Positions 43,167-51,652 of a stretch of DNA of 64,000 bases are shown here, one piece after another. How positions within the stretch are numbered: position 1 is the stretch's first letter; every line of letters begins with the position of its first letter. Below the pieces are notes generated by a model. It worked only from the letters and a program-made list of their open reading frames with translations, did no database searches and was not told the origin of the DNA. A program made the translations under genes and the position numbers. The stretch is from Gracilibacillus halotolerans (GTDB lineage Bacteria; Bacillota; Bacilli; Bacillales; Amphibacillaceae): NCBI RefSeq assembly GCF_014206945.1, contig NZ_JACHON010000017.1, positions 1 through 64,000 of the forward strand. Reading direction: 5' to 3'.

Positions 43167-43184
43167 TATCTCGAATTCATAATA
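43167..43184 (+). promoter_or_regulatory. second MhqR-type operator, before the first dioxygenase gene
   Basis: TATCTCGAATTCATAATA has the complete left half and a weakened right half of the MhqR-type dyad at 42646. It lies about 80 bp before the start at 43264, downstream of the mhqR gene, so the structural genes appear to be separately controlled by the same repressor. Confidence 0.65.
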
Positions 43185-43263
43185 AATGAAGCTGAGATAA
43201 AACACATCATAAAGGCTGTTACTTAGGGTAAAATATCATCAACTAAGAACTAGGAGAGGTGTT

Positions 43264-44202
43264 ATGAAACAGACAGCAGGAATCCACCATATAACTGCTA
43301 TAGTCGGTCATCCACAAGAGAATATAGATTTTTATGCAGGAGTTTTAGGGTTACGTTTAGTGAAAAAGACGATTAATTTTGATGATCCTGGTACCTACCA
43401 TTTTTATTTTGGGAATGAAACAGGTAAGCCAGGGACAATCATTACTTTCTTTCCGTGGATTAACGCACACAGAGGAAAAATAGGCGGTGGTCAAGTAGGA
43501 GTGACAACCTATGCGATACCACCAGGAAAACTAAGCTATTGGGAACAGAGATTAAAAAAGTTTCATATCCAATCAAAGAGGACGGAACGTTTTGGTGAAG
43601 CCTACCTACAGTTTGAGGACCCTCACGGTTTACATTTAGAATTGGTGGAAAGAGAAGAAGGAGAGAGAAATAATTGGACGTTTGGTGATGTAACACCGGA
43701 TGTAGCAATTAAGGGATTCGCCGGTGCAGTATTGCTATCTGTTCAGCCGAATAAAACAATACGTACTCTTCAACAAGTGATGGGATTAGAAAAAATCGCA
43801 GAGGAAGATCATTTTATTCGTTTTCAATCCACTGGAGATATAGGGAATAGGATTGATGTAAAAAAAGTACCAGTGGAACGAGGCTCGTTCGGTGTCGGTA
43901 CCGTACACCATATAGCCTGGCGTGCTAGAGACGATGAAGATCAGTTGCAGTGGCAAAGATACATTAGCGAACAAGGTTTTGGAGTAACTCCGGTACGAGA
44001 CAGAAATTATTTTAATGCAATTTATTTCCGTGAGCATGGTGAGATTCTTTTTGAAATTGCAACAGACCCACCAGGGTTTATGCAAGATGAATCAGTGGAG
44101 AATTTAGGTCAGCATTTAAAACTTCCATCTCAATACGAACAACATCGTCGAGAAATAGAAGCTAGATTAGTTCCAGTAGAAGTAAGAGACTTAGATAAGT
44201 AA
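43264..44202 (+). CDS. ring-cleaving dioxygenase, MhqA/MhqO type (copy 1)
   Basis: Extradiol-type vicinal-oxygen-chelate dioxygenase of 312 aa acting on hydroquinones or catechols. Two VOC halves: GIHHITAIVGHPQENIDFYA and GLRLVKKTINFDDPGTYHFY at the N-terminus, and GTVHHIAWRARD with LFEIATDPPGFM at the C-terminus. The two-His-one-Glu metal site is present. It follows the mhqR operator and is the first of three tandem paralogues. Its ribosome binding site is AGGAGAGGTG. Confidence 0.9.
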   Translation: MKQTAGIHHITAIVGHPQENIDFYAGVLGLRLVKKTINFDDPGTYHFYFGNETGKPGTIITFFPWINAHRGKIGGGQVGVTTYAIPPGKLSYWEQRLKKFHIQSKRTERFGEAYLQFEDPHGLHLELVEREEGERNNWTFGDVTPDVAIKGFAGAVLLSVQPNKTIRTLQQVMGLEKIAEEDHFIRFQSTGDIGNRIDVKKVPVERGSFGVGTVHHIAWRARDDEDQLQWQRYISEQGFGVTPVRDRNYFNAIYFREHGEILFEIATDPPGFMQDESVENLGQHLKLPSQYEQHRREIEARLVPVEVRDLDK

Positions 44203-44230
44203 AATTCTAGCTTGCGAAAGGAAGGTAGAC

Positions 44231-45151
44231 GTGCTAAAGACTTCAGGAATTCATCATATTACGGCTATTGTTAATGATCCACAGATAACGATTGACTTTT
44301 ATCGCGATATTTTAGGATTAAAACTTGTAAAAAAGACGGTTAATTTTGAACGACCGGAAGTATACCATCTATACTTTAGCAATCCTGATGGTGAACCTGG
44401 AAGCATTATCACTTTCTTTCCTTGGCCGAAACTTATAAAGGGACGTGTTGGTACGAAGCAACTTGGATTAACTAGCTATATGATTCCAAAAGGGTCTCGA
44501 ACGTATTGGGAAAGTCGATTACAGAGCAAGAATATATCTTTTCAAATGGTTACTCGAATGGATGAAGATTATTTACGTTTCGAAGATCCAGCTGGTTTAC
44601 CAATTGAATTAGTCGAGCGAGACGTATCTCGTCTAACTATTTCTTCAACAGATGGAATAGAAGCCAAAAATGCTATTCAAGGCATTGCTGGGACAGTTTT
44701 ATACTCCACCCAACCTTTAAAGACGGCTGCCGTATTAGAAAATGTGTTAGGAATGAAGCTTGAAAAAATAACAACGGAATATTATCGATTTACAACCACT
44801 GAAACCATAGGGAATACTATTGATGTCAAGCTTTCTCATCCTGTCAGAGGATTAGCTGGTGCAGGGACTGTTCATCACATTGCTTGGAGAGTGAAGGATG
44901 AAAAAGAGCTACAGGAATGGCATGCCTTATTAATAGATAAAGGTTATGAGCCTACAGAAATAAAAGATAGGAAGTACTTTCAATCTTTATATTTTAAAGA
45001 AGATGGCGAAATAATGTTTGAGATGGCTACAGATGTACCTGGATTTACGGAAGATGAAAGGAAGCAGGAACTAGGAACTAAGCTCATGCTACCGAGTTGG
45101 TTAGAAGGAAGAAGAAAAGAGTTAGAAGAGAACCTACCACCAATCTATTAA
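44231..45151 (+). CDS. ring-cleaving dioxygenase, MhqA/MhqO type (copy 2)
   Basis: 306 aa, GTG start after AAGGAAGG. The architecture equals copy 1: GIHHITAIVNDPQITIDFYR, LKLVKKTVNFERPEVYHLYF, GTVHHIAWRVKD and IMFEMATDVPGF, keeping the metal ligands. It lies 28 nt after copy 1. The copies have clearly diverged in the central part, so they may handle different quinone substitution patterns. Confidence 0.9.
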   Translation: MLKTSGIHHITAIVNDPQITIDFYRDILGLKLVKKTVNFERPEVYHLYFSNPDGEPGSIITFFPWPKLIKGRVGTKQLGLTSYMIPKGSRTYWESRLQSKNISFQMVTRMDEDYLRFEDPAGLPIELVERDVSRLTISSTDGIEAKNAIQGIAGTVLYSTQPLKTAAVLENVLGMKLEKITTEYYRFTTTETIGNTIDVKLSHPVRGLAGAGTVHHIAWRVKDEKELQEWHALLIDKGYEPTEIKDRKYFQSLYFKEDGEIMFEMATDVPGFTEDERKQELGTKLMLPSWLEGRRKELEENLPPIY

Positions 45152-45168
45152 AAAACGGAGGAATATCG

Positions 45169-46155
45169 ATGAATGAATTAAAAGGAGTACACCATATAAC
45201 TGCAATCACAAGTAGTGCGGAAAAGATATATGATTTCTTTACGTATGTATTAGGATTGCGTTTAGTGAAGAAGACGGTTAACCAAGATGATATTAAAACG
45301 TACCATTTATTTTTTGCTGATGATACTGGTAATCCAGGGACTGATATGACTTTCTTTGATTTTCCAGGGATTCCAAAAGGCAAACATGGTACGGATGAGA
45401 TTCACAAAACTTCCTTTAGAGTACCAGATGACCGTGCATTAGAGTATTGGGTAAAGAGATTTGACCGTTTAGAGGTAAATCATAAAGGGATTGAAGAACG
45501 TTTTGGGAAGAAAACACTATCTTTTGTGGATTTTGATGATCAACAATATCAGTTGATTTCAGATGAAAATAACAAAGGTGTTGTGTCTGGGACTCCATGG
45601 CAAGATGGACCAATACCATTAGAATATGCCATTACTGGTTTAGGACCTGTTTTTGTACGTGTTTCTAATTTCGACTATTTTAAAGCCGTATTAGAACAAG
45701 TCTATATGTTTAGAGAAATAGCTCAAGAAGGTTCCTCTTATTTATTCGAAACAGGTGAAGGAGGAAATGGAGCACAAGTAGTAGTTGAATATAACACTAT
45801 CTTGCCAAGGGGACGACAAGGATACGGAACGATACACCATGCTGCTTTTCGTGTGGAAGATCGTAAGGAAATTGATGACTGGATCGAGAGATATCAATCT
45901 TTCCAAGTACCAAATTCCGGATTTGTAGAAAGGTATTTCTTTGGTTCTTTATACGCAAATGTAGCTCCGGGAGTATTATTTGAATTAGCAACAGACGGTC
46001 CAGGATTTATGGGAGATGAACCTTACGAAACGTTAGGAGAAAAGTTGTCATTACCTCCATTTTTTGAAGAAAAACGTGAGGAAATTGAGAAACTCGTACG
46101 TCCAATTGATACGGTTAGAAGTACGAAAGACTTTCCAAAAGAGTATGAAAACTAA
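45169..46155 (+). CDS. ring-cleaving dioxygenase, MhqA/MhqO type (copy 3)
   Basis: 328 aa. GVHHITAITSSAEKIYDFFT, LRLVKKTVNQDDIKTYHLFF, GTIHHAAFRVED and LFELATDGPGFM mark the same enzyme family; metal ligands are intact. ATG 45169 has ACGGAGGA 7 nt upstream. An open frame runs further upstream into copy 2, but it has no ribosome binding site. This copy is the closest in length to the main family and is followed 18 nt later by the MhqD-like gene. Confidence 0.9.
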   Translation: MNELKGVHHITAITSSAEKIYDFFTYVLGLRLVKKTVNQDDIKTYHLFFADDTGNPGTDMTFFDFPGIPKGKHGTDEIHKTSFRVPDDRALEYWVKRFDRLEVNHKGIEERFGKKTLSFVDFDDQQYQLISDENNKGVVSGTPWQDGPIPLEYAITGLGPVFVRVSNFDYFKAVLEQVYMFREIAQEGSSYLFETGEGGNGAQVVVEYNTILPRGRQGYGTIHHAAFRVEDRKEIDDWIERYQSFQVPNSGFVERYFFGSLYANVAPGVLFELATDGPGFMGDEPYETLGEKLSLPPFFEEKREEIEKLVRPIDTVRSTKDFPKEYEN

Positions 46156-46173
46156 AAGAAGGAGTGTAAGAAT

Positions 46174-46794
46174 ATGAAACACATTTTTAAAAAAGGAAAT
46201 GACCAAACAAAGCCAACATTTCTATTGCTTCATGGAACTGGTGGAACAGAAAATGATTTGCTACCATTAGCAAATATAATAGATCCAGGTGCGAATGTAT
46301 TAAGTGTTAGAGGAAACGTATCTGAAAATGGTATGCCTCGCTTTTTCAGAAGATTAGCTGAGGGTGTGTTTGATGAAGAGGACTTAATTTTTCGAACAAA
46401 GGAACTATACGATTTTCTTGATGAGGCAGCAGGTAAATACGAATTTGACCGAAGTAATGTAGTTGCTGTAGGTTATTCGAACGGAGCAAACATCGCAGCA
46501 AGCCTGCTATTCCACTATGAAAACTCTCTAAAAGGTGCTAGTCTTCACCATCCTATGGTACCTAGACGAGGAATCGAACTGCCAAATTTAGAAGGTACTT
46601 CGGTATTTATAGCAGCTGGTACCAATGATCCTATCTGTCCATTAAAAGAGTCAGAAGACCTTTCTGAATTATTAGAAGGTGCGGATGCAAATGTTCAATT
46701 ATACTGGGAGAGTAATGGGCATCAACTAACAATGAGTGAAGTAGAAGTATCAAAAAAATGGTATGAAGAACACATTCTAACTAATAATAAGTAA
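46174..46794 (+). CDS. mhqD: alpha/beta hydrolase, MhqD-like carboxylesterase
   Basis: Phospholipase/carboxylesterase-family enzyme of 206 aa. The oxyanion segment is LLLHGTGGTENDLLPL, the nucleophile is S102 in VGYSNGAN, the acid is D152 in AAGTNDPICP and the base is H183 in SNGHQL. In Bacillus, MhqD belongs to the MhqR regulon with dioxygenases and helps process quinone-derived products. Gene order here (dioxygenases, then MhqD) supports the same role. Confidence 0.88.
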   Translation: MKHIFKKGNDQTKPTFLLLHGTGGTENDLLPLANIIDPGANVLSVRGNVSENGMPRFFRRLAEGVFDEEDLIFRTKELYDFLDEAAGKYEFDRSNVVAVGYSNGANIAASLLFHYENSLKGASLHHPMVPRRGIELPNLEGTSVFIAAGTNDPICPLKESEDLSELLEGADANVQLYWESNGHQLTMSEVEVSKKWYEEHILTNNK

Positions 46795-46918
46795 AATCAG
46801 TTAGCTACTTAATGCTTGGGAGTTTAGACTTCATGGTATGAAATGCGCAAATAAAGGAAGGTTATTAAAGATGGGTATTTTTGATAAATTTTTTAAGAAG
46901 AAAAAGGAGATGGAACAA

Positions 46919-47530
46919 ATGTCAAACGTTAAATTAGCAGTTGTATTTTATAGTATGGGTGGAACTAATTATCAAATGGCCAAATGGGCAAAAGAGGGAG
47001 CAGAGGCTGCAGGTGCAGAAGTACGCCTAGTAAAAGTTGAAGAATTAGCTCCAGATTCTGTTGTTCAAGGTAACGAAGCATGGAAGGCAACAGCAGATGC
47101 TACGAAAGATGTGCCAGTTGCAACATCAGATGATTTAGAATGGGCAGATGCCATTATCTTCAGTGCACCAACACGTTTTGGTAATATGGCGTCACAAATG
47201 AAACAATTCTTGGATCTTCAAGGTGGCCTATGGGCAAGTGGTAAGACAGTAAATAAAGTAGTGAGTGCGATGACTTCTGCACAGAACCCACATGGAGGTC
47301 AAGAAGCAACTATTCTATCACTATACACTTCTATGATGCACTGGGGGGCGATTATTGCGACTCCTGGTTATACAGATCCTGTATTATTTGGAGCAGGCGG
47401 TAACCCTTATGGTACAAGTGTTTCCGTTGATCAAGACGGCAAGATGATAGAAGATGTACAAGATGCTGTTAAACATCAAGCAAAACGTACAGTAACGGTT
47501 GCGGAATGGGTTAAAAAAGGAAATCAATAA
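46919..47530 (+). CDS. NAD(P)H:quinone oxidoreductase, WrbA family
   Basis: Flavodoxin-like FMN enzyme of 203 aa that reduces quinones by two electrons, avoiding radicals. The FMN phosphate loop is VVFYSMGGTNYQMA, then ADAIIFSAPTRFGNMASQMK and the C-terminal GAGGNPYGTS, matching type IV quinone reductases. ATG 46919 has AAAAAGGAG 9 nt upstream and gives the normal family length. ATG 46871 (after AGGAAGG) would add a basic MGIFDKFFKKKKEMEQ stretch and remains possible. It completes the quinone detoxification set. Confidence 0.88.
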   Translation: MSNVKLAVVFYSMGGTNYQMAKWAKEGAEAAGAEVRLVKVEELAPDSVVQGNEAWKATADATKDVPVATSDDLEWADAIIFSAPTRFGNMASQMKQFLDLQGGLWASGKTVNKVVSAMTSAQNPHGGQEATILSLYTSMMHWGAIIATPGYTDPVLFGAGGNPYGTSVSVDQDGKMIEDVQDAVKHQAKRTVTVAEWVKKGNQ

Positions 47531-47539
47531 AAAGGAATG

Positions 47540-47572
47540 ATAGGACGCTGTTACTTAGCGTTCTATTTTTTT
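47540..47572 (+). terminator. terminator of the quinone-resistance operon
   Basis: ATAGGACGCT (47540-47549) pairs with AGCGTTCTAT (47557-47566), followed by seven Ts. Confidence 0.82.
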
Positions 47573-47668
47573 GGCCTTGCATGTCAAAAGTATTGGACAC
47601 CCTAAGCATTCTATTTTATAGTATAAGTGTAAAAGGTTTTTGACAGGTGAAGAGTGGTGGTTGGTACA

Positions 47669-47869
47669 ATGGAAAACCGAATAAAAGTTCACAGGGAGAG
47701 TAAGGGATTCTCACAAGGAAAATTAGCAGAACTCTGTAGTGTAAGCAGACAAACGATTAATGCAATCGAAAACAACAAATATGATCCTAGTTTACAGCTG
47801 GCCTTTGATATTGCAGAGCAGCTGGACGTATCGATAGAAGATTTATTTATACCGAGTAGTAAGAAATAA
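47669..47869 (+). CDS. XRE-family helix-turn-helix regulator (66 aa)
   Basis: Small DNA-binding protein consisting of one Cro/C1-type helix-turn-helix: RIKVHRESKGFSQGKLAELC, then VSRQTINAIENNKYDPSLQL and LDVSIEDLF. Proteins of this length (YozG-type) commonly pair with a membrane protein. Here a membrane protein gene starts 30 nt downstream. ATG 47669 gives the usual family N-terminus; the earlier GTG at 47654 lies in a G-rich stretch that may serve as ribosome binding site. Confidence 0.88.
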   Translation: MENRIKVHRESKGFSQGKLAELCSVSRQTINAIENNKYDPSLQLAFDIAEQLDVSIEDLFIPSSKK

Positions 47870-47898
47870 AACATTACAGATAAGGGGAGGGAGAAAAA

Positions 47899-48285
47899 AT
47901 GAAGACAAAAGAGATTATTGGTTTGCTCGTACTCATTGGTATTACACTTTATTTTGGCGGAACGTTACTAAGTTACTTTGTCACAGATGAAGGGTTTGGC
48001 ATGACAGAGTATTTGTTAGTTATTGCGCTATTGGTTCTATGGACTGAGGTATTGACTTGGAGGAAGCGCGGAGATGTGAGAAAGGACGAAATGGGAAAAG
48101 AGATTATAAAGAAGAGTAACCAGATTAGCTATAGTGTTCTTTACTTGGCATTATTATTTTTATGGATGATTGATTATTTGATACTTAATAATCAAGACAA
48201 CTATATATTCTTCATTGCGATTTGCCTTGCTTATTTAACTAATCCTATCGTTCAATTTATACTAGTGAAAAGGCAAGTAGGTTAA
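47899..48285 (+). CDS. membrane protein paired with the XRE regulator
   Basis: 128 aa with four hydrophobic segments and a central charged loop (TWRKRGDVRKDEMGKEIIKK). The layout is that of the DUF2178-like membrane proteins found next to small XRE regulators in Firmicutes. Ribosome binding site AAGGGGAGGG. The pair may form a sensory or regulatory unit; its ligand is unknown. Confidence 0.7.
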   Translation: MKTKEIIGLLVLIGITLYFGGTLLSYFVTDEGFGMTEYLLVIALLVLWTEVLTWRKRGDVRKDEMGKEIIKKSNQISYSVLYLALLFLWMIDYLILNNQDNYIFFIAICLAYLTNPIVQFILVKRQVG

Positions 48286-48312
48286 TGTCATCCGTAAGTT
48301 ATCCGATTTTAG

Positions 48313-48350
48313 CGTGCATGATATAGTAATGGTTACATATATCATGCACG
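48313..48350. repeat. 12-bp inverted repeat with nested dyad
   Basis: CGTGCATGATAT (48313-48324) pairs with ATATCATGCACG (48339-48350); inside it GTAA-TGG-TTAC forms a second small dyad. It lies downstream of the membrane-protein gene and 20 bp before the terminator at 48364. It could be an operator or a stem-loop. Confidence 0.6.
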
Positions 48351-48363
48351 AACTCGTATACGG

Positions 48364-48398
48364 AGAGCGATTATTCATAATTACTAATCGCTCTTTTT
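48364..48398. terminator. terminator shared by the converging XRE pair and WYL genes
   Basis: AGAGCGATTA (48364-48373) pairs with TAATCGCTCT (48385-48394), followed by TTTT. It overlaps the last codons of the minus-strand WYL gene. Confidence 0.75.
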
Positions 48399-49186
48399 GC
48401 GGTTTCTAGCATAGCTTTTTGCAAGGAAACAGGAGATTGAATAAATACATGAGGACCAAACTGTCTAATTTTTGATAAAAGAAAATGTTCTTCCTCTTTT
48501 TGATAATGGATTTCCATTGCGATTGGTTCACTATCTTGGAGGAACGTTTTGAATGCAGAAAATGCATGTAAGAAACGATGAATGTCCATGTTTGATTGCT
48601 GTGGCCTCCATTCAACTACCGCTTTTTTGAATTTCCCACGATTCCACCGGTAATTCTCCGCTTTTTCTATTAAAGTGCTATCTTCTAGCTTCATGTTATT
48701 TACTTCTTTAATTAAATCTAATGGAGTGGTCATAACGGAATCATTCTCTTTTAACCACTTAATATACCATCTTTTTTTTGCGATATTATAAACAAATTCA
48801 ATCGGACAACCTTCTTCAGATAATATTTTCCCTGACTTTGTTTCGTAAGTAAGATGGATCCCATTATTTTCACGAATCGCTTGTTTTATTAAATAAAGAT
48901 ACGACACGTTTGGAATACTTGTATGTGGTACCTGTTTTTTTGTAAGATAATTTTCCCATTCCAATTTTGGGCTATCCTTCAGCAAAACTTCTAATTTTTG
49001 ACTCGTCGTTTCAGATAATAAGGATGTCGCAATGTCAGTCGTAAGAAAACTTTTTAGCCATGAAAGCTCTGCTTGTGTTGGCAAGTAGGGTCCTGCTTCT
49101 ACGGAGAGAAGCTCTCCGTGTTTGTAGAGATAATCCTTATGTAATTTTTCTAAAAATAAAGGTGAGTTATATTTCGAGATGATCAT
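48371..49186 (-). CDS. WYL-domain protein lacking its own helix-turn-helix
   Basis: 271 aa. A WYL domain lies in the middle (NNGIHLTYETKSGKILSEEG, EFVYNIAKKRWYIKWLKEND) and a WCX-type C-terminus ends RQFGPHVFIQSPVSLQKAML. The N-terminal 100 residues lack a recognisable DNA-binding motif, unlike the neighbour. The start, ATG 49186, lies 20 nt inside the upstream WYL gene, so the two are coupled and probably form a complex. ATG 49186 has AAGGAG at a longer than usual distance (13 nt). Confidence 0.75.
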   Translation of the reverse strand: MIISKYNSPLFLEKLHKDYLYKHGELLSVEAGPYLPTQAELSWLKSFLTTDIATSLLSETTSQKLEVLLKDSPKLEWENYLTKKQVPHTSIPNVSYLYLIKQAIRENNGIHLTYETKSGKILSEEGCPIEFVYNIAKKRWYIKWLKENDSVMTTPLDLIKEVNNMKLEDSTLIEKAENYRWNRGKFKKAVVEWRPQQSNMDIHRFLHAFSAFKTFLQDSEPIAMEIHYQKEEEHFLLSKIRQFGPHVFIQSPVSLQKAMLETAKRAISNYE

Positions 49187-50504
49187 ATAGTTGTAAAGTC
49201 TCCTTCCAAGAGGCATGAATCTTTTCTTGTAATGGCTTCGGTTCTAAAACTGTCGCACTACTCCCGAAACTCCTAATCCATGGAATAAGCTCACTTGTAT
49301 CAGTGACTTCAATCTCCCAAATAAAGGATCGGTCTATTTCTTCTACAATCCTGCCCCACTGTCCTTGCTCTTCGACACGTTTACGAATAAAGTTTTCTTG
49401 TTGATCCACTGGGTAAAAGGTAAATTTAACCCTTACCTTTTCTGTTGTTTCTCTATACGTAATACACCATGGCTTCTCTAATTCCTTTTCAGCTTGTGCT
49501 TCCCATAACGACCAATCATCTGAAGAACAAGTGGAGTGTGTGTCCATCTTTGCAATAAAATCAATTCTCAAACGTTTAAGAGGTTGCTCCTTTGGTTGAT
49601 TGACTTCTGCGCCGATAACGTACCATCTAGCAAAGAGGTAGTCAAAGACGATGTGAAGAGGGACAAAGTTAATTTGAAGGAGCTGCTCCTGATGATTCAC
49701 CACTTGTTTACGATTGCTTTTTACAGATTGATAATAAACAGTCACAGCTTCATTATTATTCATTGCATGTAATAGGTCATAGACAATGTATTCATCTAAC
49801 ACTTTTCCGAAATAAGGATATTGATAGAAAGTATCATTTAGTAAAAACTCTGGGTAATCATGTTTGTATTCTAAGTGACTTAATAGCTTCTTTTGTAAAG
49901 GGTAGCCAGATGCACTAGGAACCTCCGTATTGATAATAAAAGAAATAAAGGTATACAGTTCGAATAATTCATTTAAAGAGAAATGCTCGAAAAAGGTTGC
50001 TTGCAACTCATAGAAATTCTCCATTCGTTGAGCACCCTTTTCTTTCGTTCTAGTAATAAAGCTAGCTTCTTCTAGATCACCAAGATAGCGGGTTATTTCT
50101 GATTCTGAAAATTGAACCGTCTTCTGATTTTCTTCTAATACATGGCTATTAAAATAATCTATTAATTCCTGACGAGAGGATTTCCCGTACTGCTGAAGAA
50201 ATTTTAATATAAGGGTATATCTAGAAGCTGCTAATTCTCTCATCGTTTTTGATTCATAAAGTGCAGCGAGCAAATTATTCGTCTGTTGGAAAGGCTCATA
50301 TTTAATCGTTTCCCGTACAAAATTAGCTAATTGATTTCTTTTCGGTTGTTCGCCTTGACTAATAAGATTAGCCATTTCTTTTAATGTTTTATAATAAGTC
50401 GAAGAAGCAATACCTAGCCAATCCATTAAGCGATCTTTGTCGTGAACATGGATATCATAAAAAAAGGAACGAAGTAATTCTTGGCGTTTTTTCATATTTT
50501 TCAT
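49167..50504 (-). CDS. WYL-domain transcriptional regulator
   Basis: 445 aa. The N-terminal part has winged-helix features (DRLMDWLGIASSTYYKTLKE, SRQELIDYFNSH), a WYL domain in the middle (NNEAVTVYYQSVKSN, VFDYLFARWYVIGAEVN) and a WCX C-terminus (WIRSFGSSATVLEPKPLQEK). WYL regulators often bind nucleic-acid-type signals and control DNA damage or defence genes. ATG 50504 has GGGAG 7 nt upstream. It overlaps the next WYL gene by 20 nt, a tandem arrangement resembling PafB-PafC. Confidence 0.84.
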   Translation of the reverse strand: MKNMKKRQELLRSFFYDIHVHDKDRLMDWLGIASSTYYKTLKEMANLISQGEQPKRNQLANFVRETIKYEPFQQTNNLLAALYESKTMRELAASRYTLILKFLQQYGKSSRQELIDYFNSHVLEENQKTVQFSESEITRYLGDLEEASFITRTKEKGAQRMENFYELQATFFEHFSLNELFELYTFISFIINTEVPSASGYPLQKKLLSHLEYKHDYPEFLLNDTFYQYPYFGKVLDEYIVYDLLHAMNNNEAVTVYYQSVKSNRKQVVNHQEQLLQINFVPLHIVFDYLFARWYVIGAEVNQPKEQPLKRLRIDFIAKMDTHSTCSSDDWSLWEAQAEKELEKPWCITYRETTEKVRVKFTFYPVDQQENFIRKRVEEQGQWGRIVEEIDRSFIWEIEVTDTSELIPWIRSFGSSATVLEPKPLQEKIHASWKETLQLYDHLEI

Positions 50505-50601
50505 TGTAAATCTCCCAACTGTATACAAACTGTACTAAGAAGAAATGTCTAATTCTATTATACTAGATTTAGATTTTATACAGAAGATAGGAGAGATAAG
50601 A

Positions 50602-51156
50602 ATGGAATGGATTATATTAGCAATTGGTATTTTAAGGTTAGGAGCTGCATTTAATCAAATAGTAGATTTGACCGGAAATTCTTCAAGTCAGGAGTCTAGT
50701 CAACGTACGGATCATGTCAATTCTATTCATCAAGCAGATGAACCAAGAAGTGAAAATCAAATAAGAGAGCATGTAGGGGATGAAATCCGTTTGGAGGAAG
50801 AACGGGTATGGAGAGAGCAAATGGAGGAGGAGCAACGTCTTTACGACGAGCAACAACGTCTATTTCAAGAACAAGTCGATGAACAGCAACGTTTGTTTCA
50901 AGAACAAGTTGATGAACAACAACGAAATTTTGATGAACAGTCTAATTTAGCGACAGAGCCTTTGAATAGTCTGCTGGATGACTCTATACATCAATTTTCA
51001 GATTCTTATCGAGATGTTGGGACAGATATGAATACGGATATTTATTATCATGGAGTAGTCGATGACCCGTTAGATATGGTAGATGATTATCTAGAGGATG
51101 ACTATGACGATCACCTGGATGCATGGCATGATACAAATTATGATGACCAATATTAG
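50602..51156 (+). CDS. membrane-anchored protein with EQQRLFQEQVD repeats
   Basis: 184 aa, not recognised. One N-terminal membrane helix (about 3-18, IILAIGILRLGAAF) is followed by a charged region with two exact 11-residue repeats (EQQRLFQEQVD) and two degenerate flanking copies, likely a helical coil, then an Asp/Tyr-rich acidic tail (YLEDDYDDHLDAWHD). ATG 50602 follows ATAGGAGAG; a longer open frame exists upstream without a ribosome binding site. It diverges from the WYL pair and may share its promoter region. Confidence 0.68.
   Translation: MEWIILAIGILRLGAAFNQIVDLTGNSSSQESSQRTDHVNSIHQADEPRSENQIREHVGDEIRLEEERVWREQMEEEQRLYDEQQRLFQEQVDEQQRLFQEQVDEQQRNFDEQSNLATEPLNSLLDDSIHQFSDSYRDVGTDMNTDIYYHGVVDDPLDMVDDYLEDDYDDHLDAWHDTNYDDQY
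50848..50940 (+). repeat. 33-bp coding tandem repeat
   Basis: Two full 33-bp units (50848-50880 and 50881-50913) encode EQQRLFQEQVD, followed by a partial unit (50914-50940). The units differ only at synonymous positions, for example GTC/GTT, so protein sequence is conserved despite DNA drift. Confidence 0.85.
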
Positions 51157-51269
51157 ATTTAATATCCTACAGTAAGATTGAGTAGTGAGTGACAAGTTGG
51201 ATGTCAGAACAAATAGATATATAATACATAGAGGCGAACTTCTGTTTTAAGTAAAGAGAGGGCGTTATC

Positions 51270-51650
51270 ATGACATATCTATTGGTAGGTATAGCGGGAT
51301 TTATTGGGTCTATATTAAGGTTTACTTTAAGTCTCGTTTTATCTCCGTTCCATCCGACAGTATTGCCAGTCGCTACTATTTTTGTTAATTTAATCGGCTG
51401 TTTCTGTTTGCCATTTATCACTTTTTATATCTTTAAGAAGTATCCGATTCATTCTATCTATCAAACTGCAATCAATACAGGCTTAATTGGTTCCTTTACG
51501 ACTTTTTCAGCTGTCAGTTTAGAAACAATTACTATGTTCGAGAAACATCATTTTTTTTTAGGGTTTATTTATATCTTGATTAGTCTATTTGGTGGAATTT
51601 CTATGTGTCGTTTAGGTTTGCTTGTAGCTGAAAAAAAGGAGAAATCTTAA
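51270..51650 (+). CDS. crcB: fluoride channel subunit FluC/CrcB (copy 1)
   Basis: Small four-helix membrane protein of 126 aa that forms part of a dual-topology fluoride-exporting channel. VGIAGFIGSILRF at the N-terminus, FVNLIGCF with the conserved Asn, and GLIGSFTTFSAVSLET with the Phe-lining and sodium-site motif are diagnostic. It is followed 2 nt later by a second copy of opposite charge pattern, as in Bacillus heteromeric FluC pairs. No fluoride riboswitch is recognisable upstream. Confidence 0.9.
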   Translation: MTYLLVGIAGFIGSILRFTLSLVLSPFHPTVLPVATIFVNLIGCFCLPFITFYIFKKYPIHSIYQTAINTGLIGSFTTFSAVSLETITMFEKHHFFLGFIYILISLFGGISMCRLGLLVAEKKEKS

Positions 51651-51652
51651 GA

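Noticed and set aside
45097-45168. N-terminal extension of dioxygenase copy 3
   Set aside because: The basic 24-residue extension lies in the end of copy 2 in another frame and the good ribosome binding site is at 45157-45162.
50848-50940. CRISPR-like repeats
   Set aside because: The repeats are directly adjacent, in frame and coding for a helical protein repeat; no spacers.
51165-51269. Possible fluoride riboswitch before the CrcB pair
   Set aside because: The stretch has a short GGCGA, but the conserved crcB-motif core and pseudoknot partners are not found.
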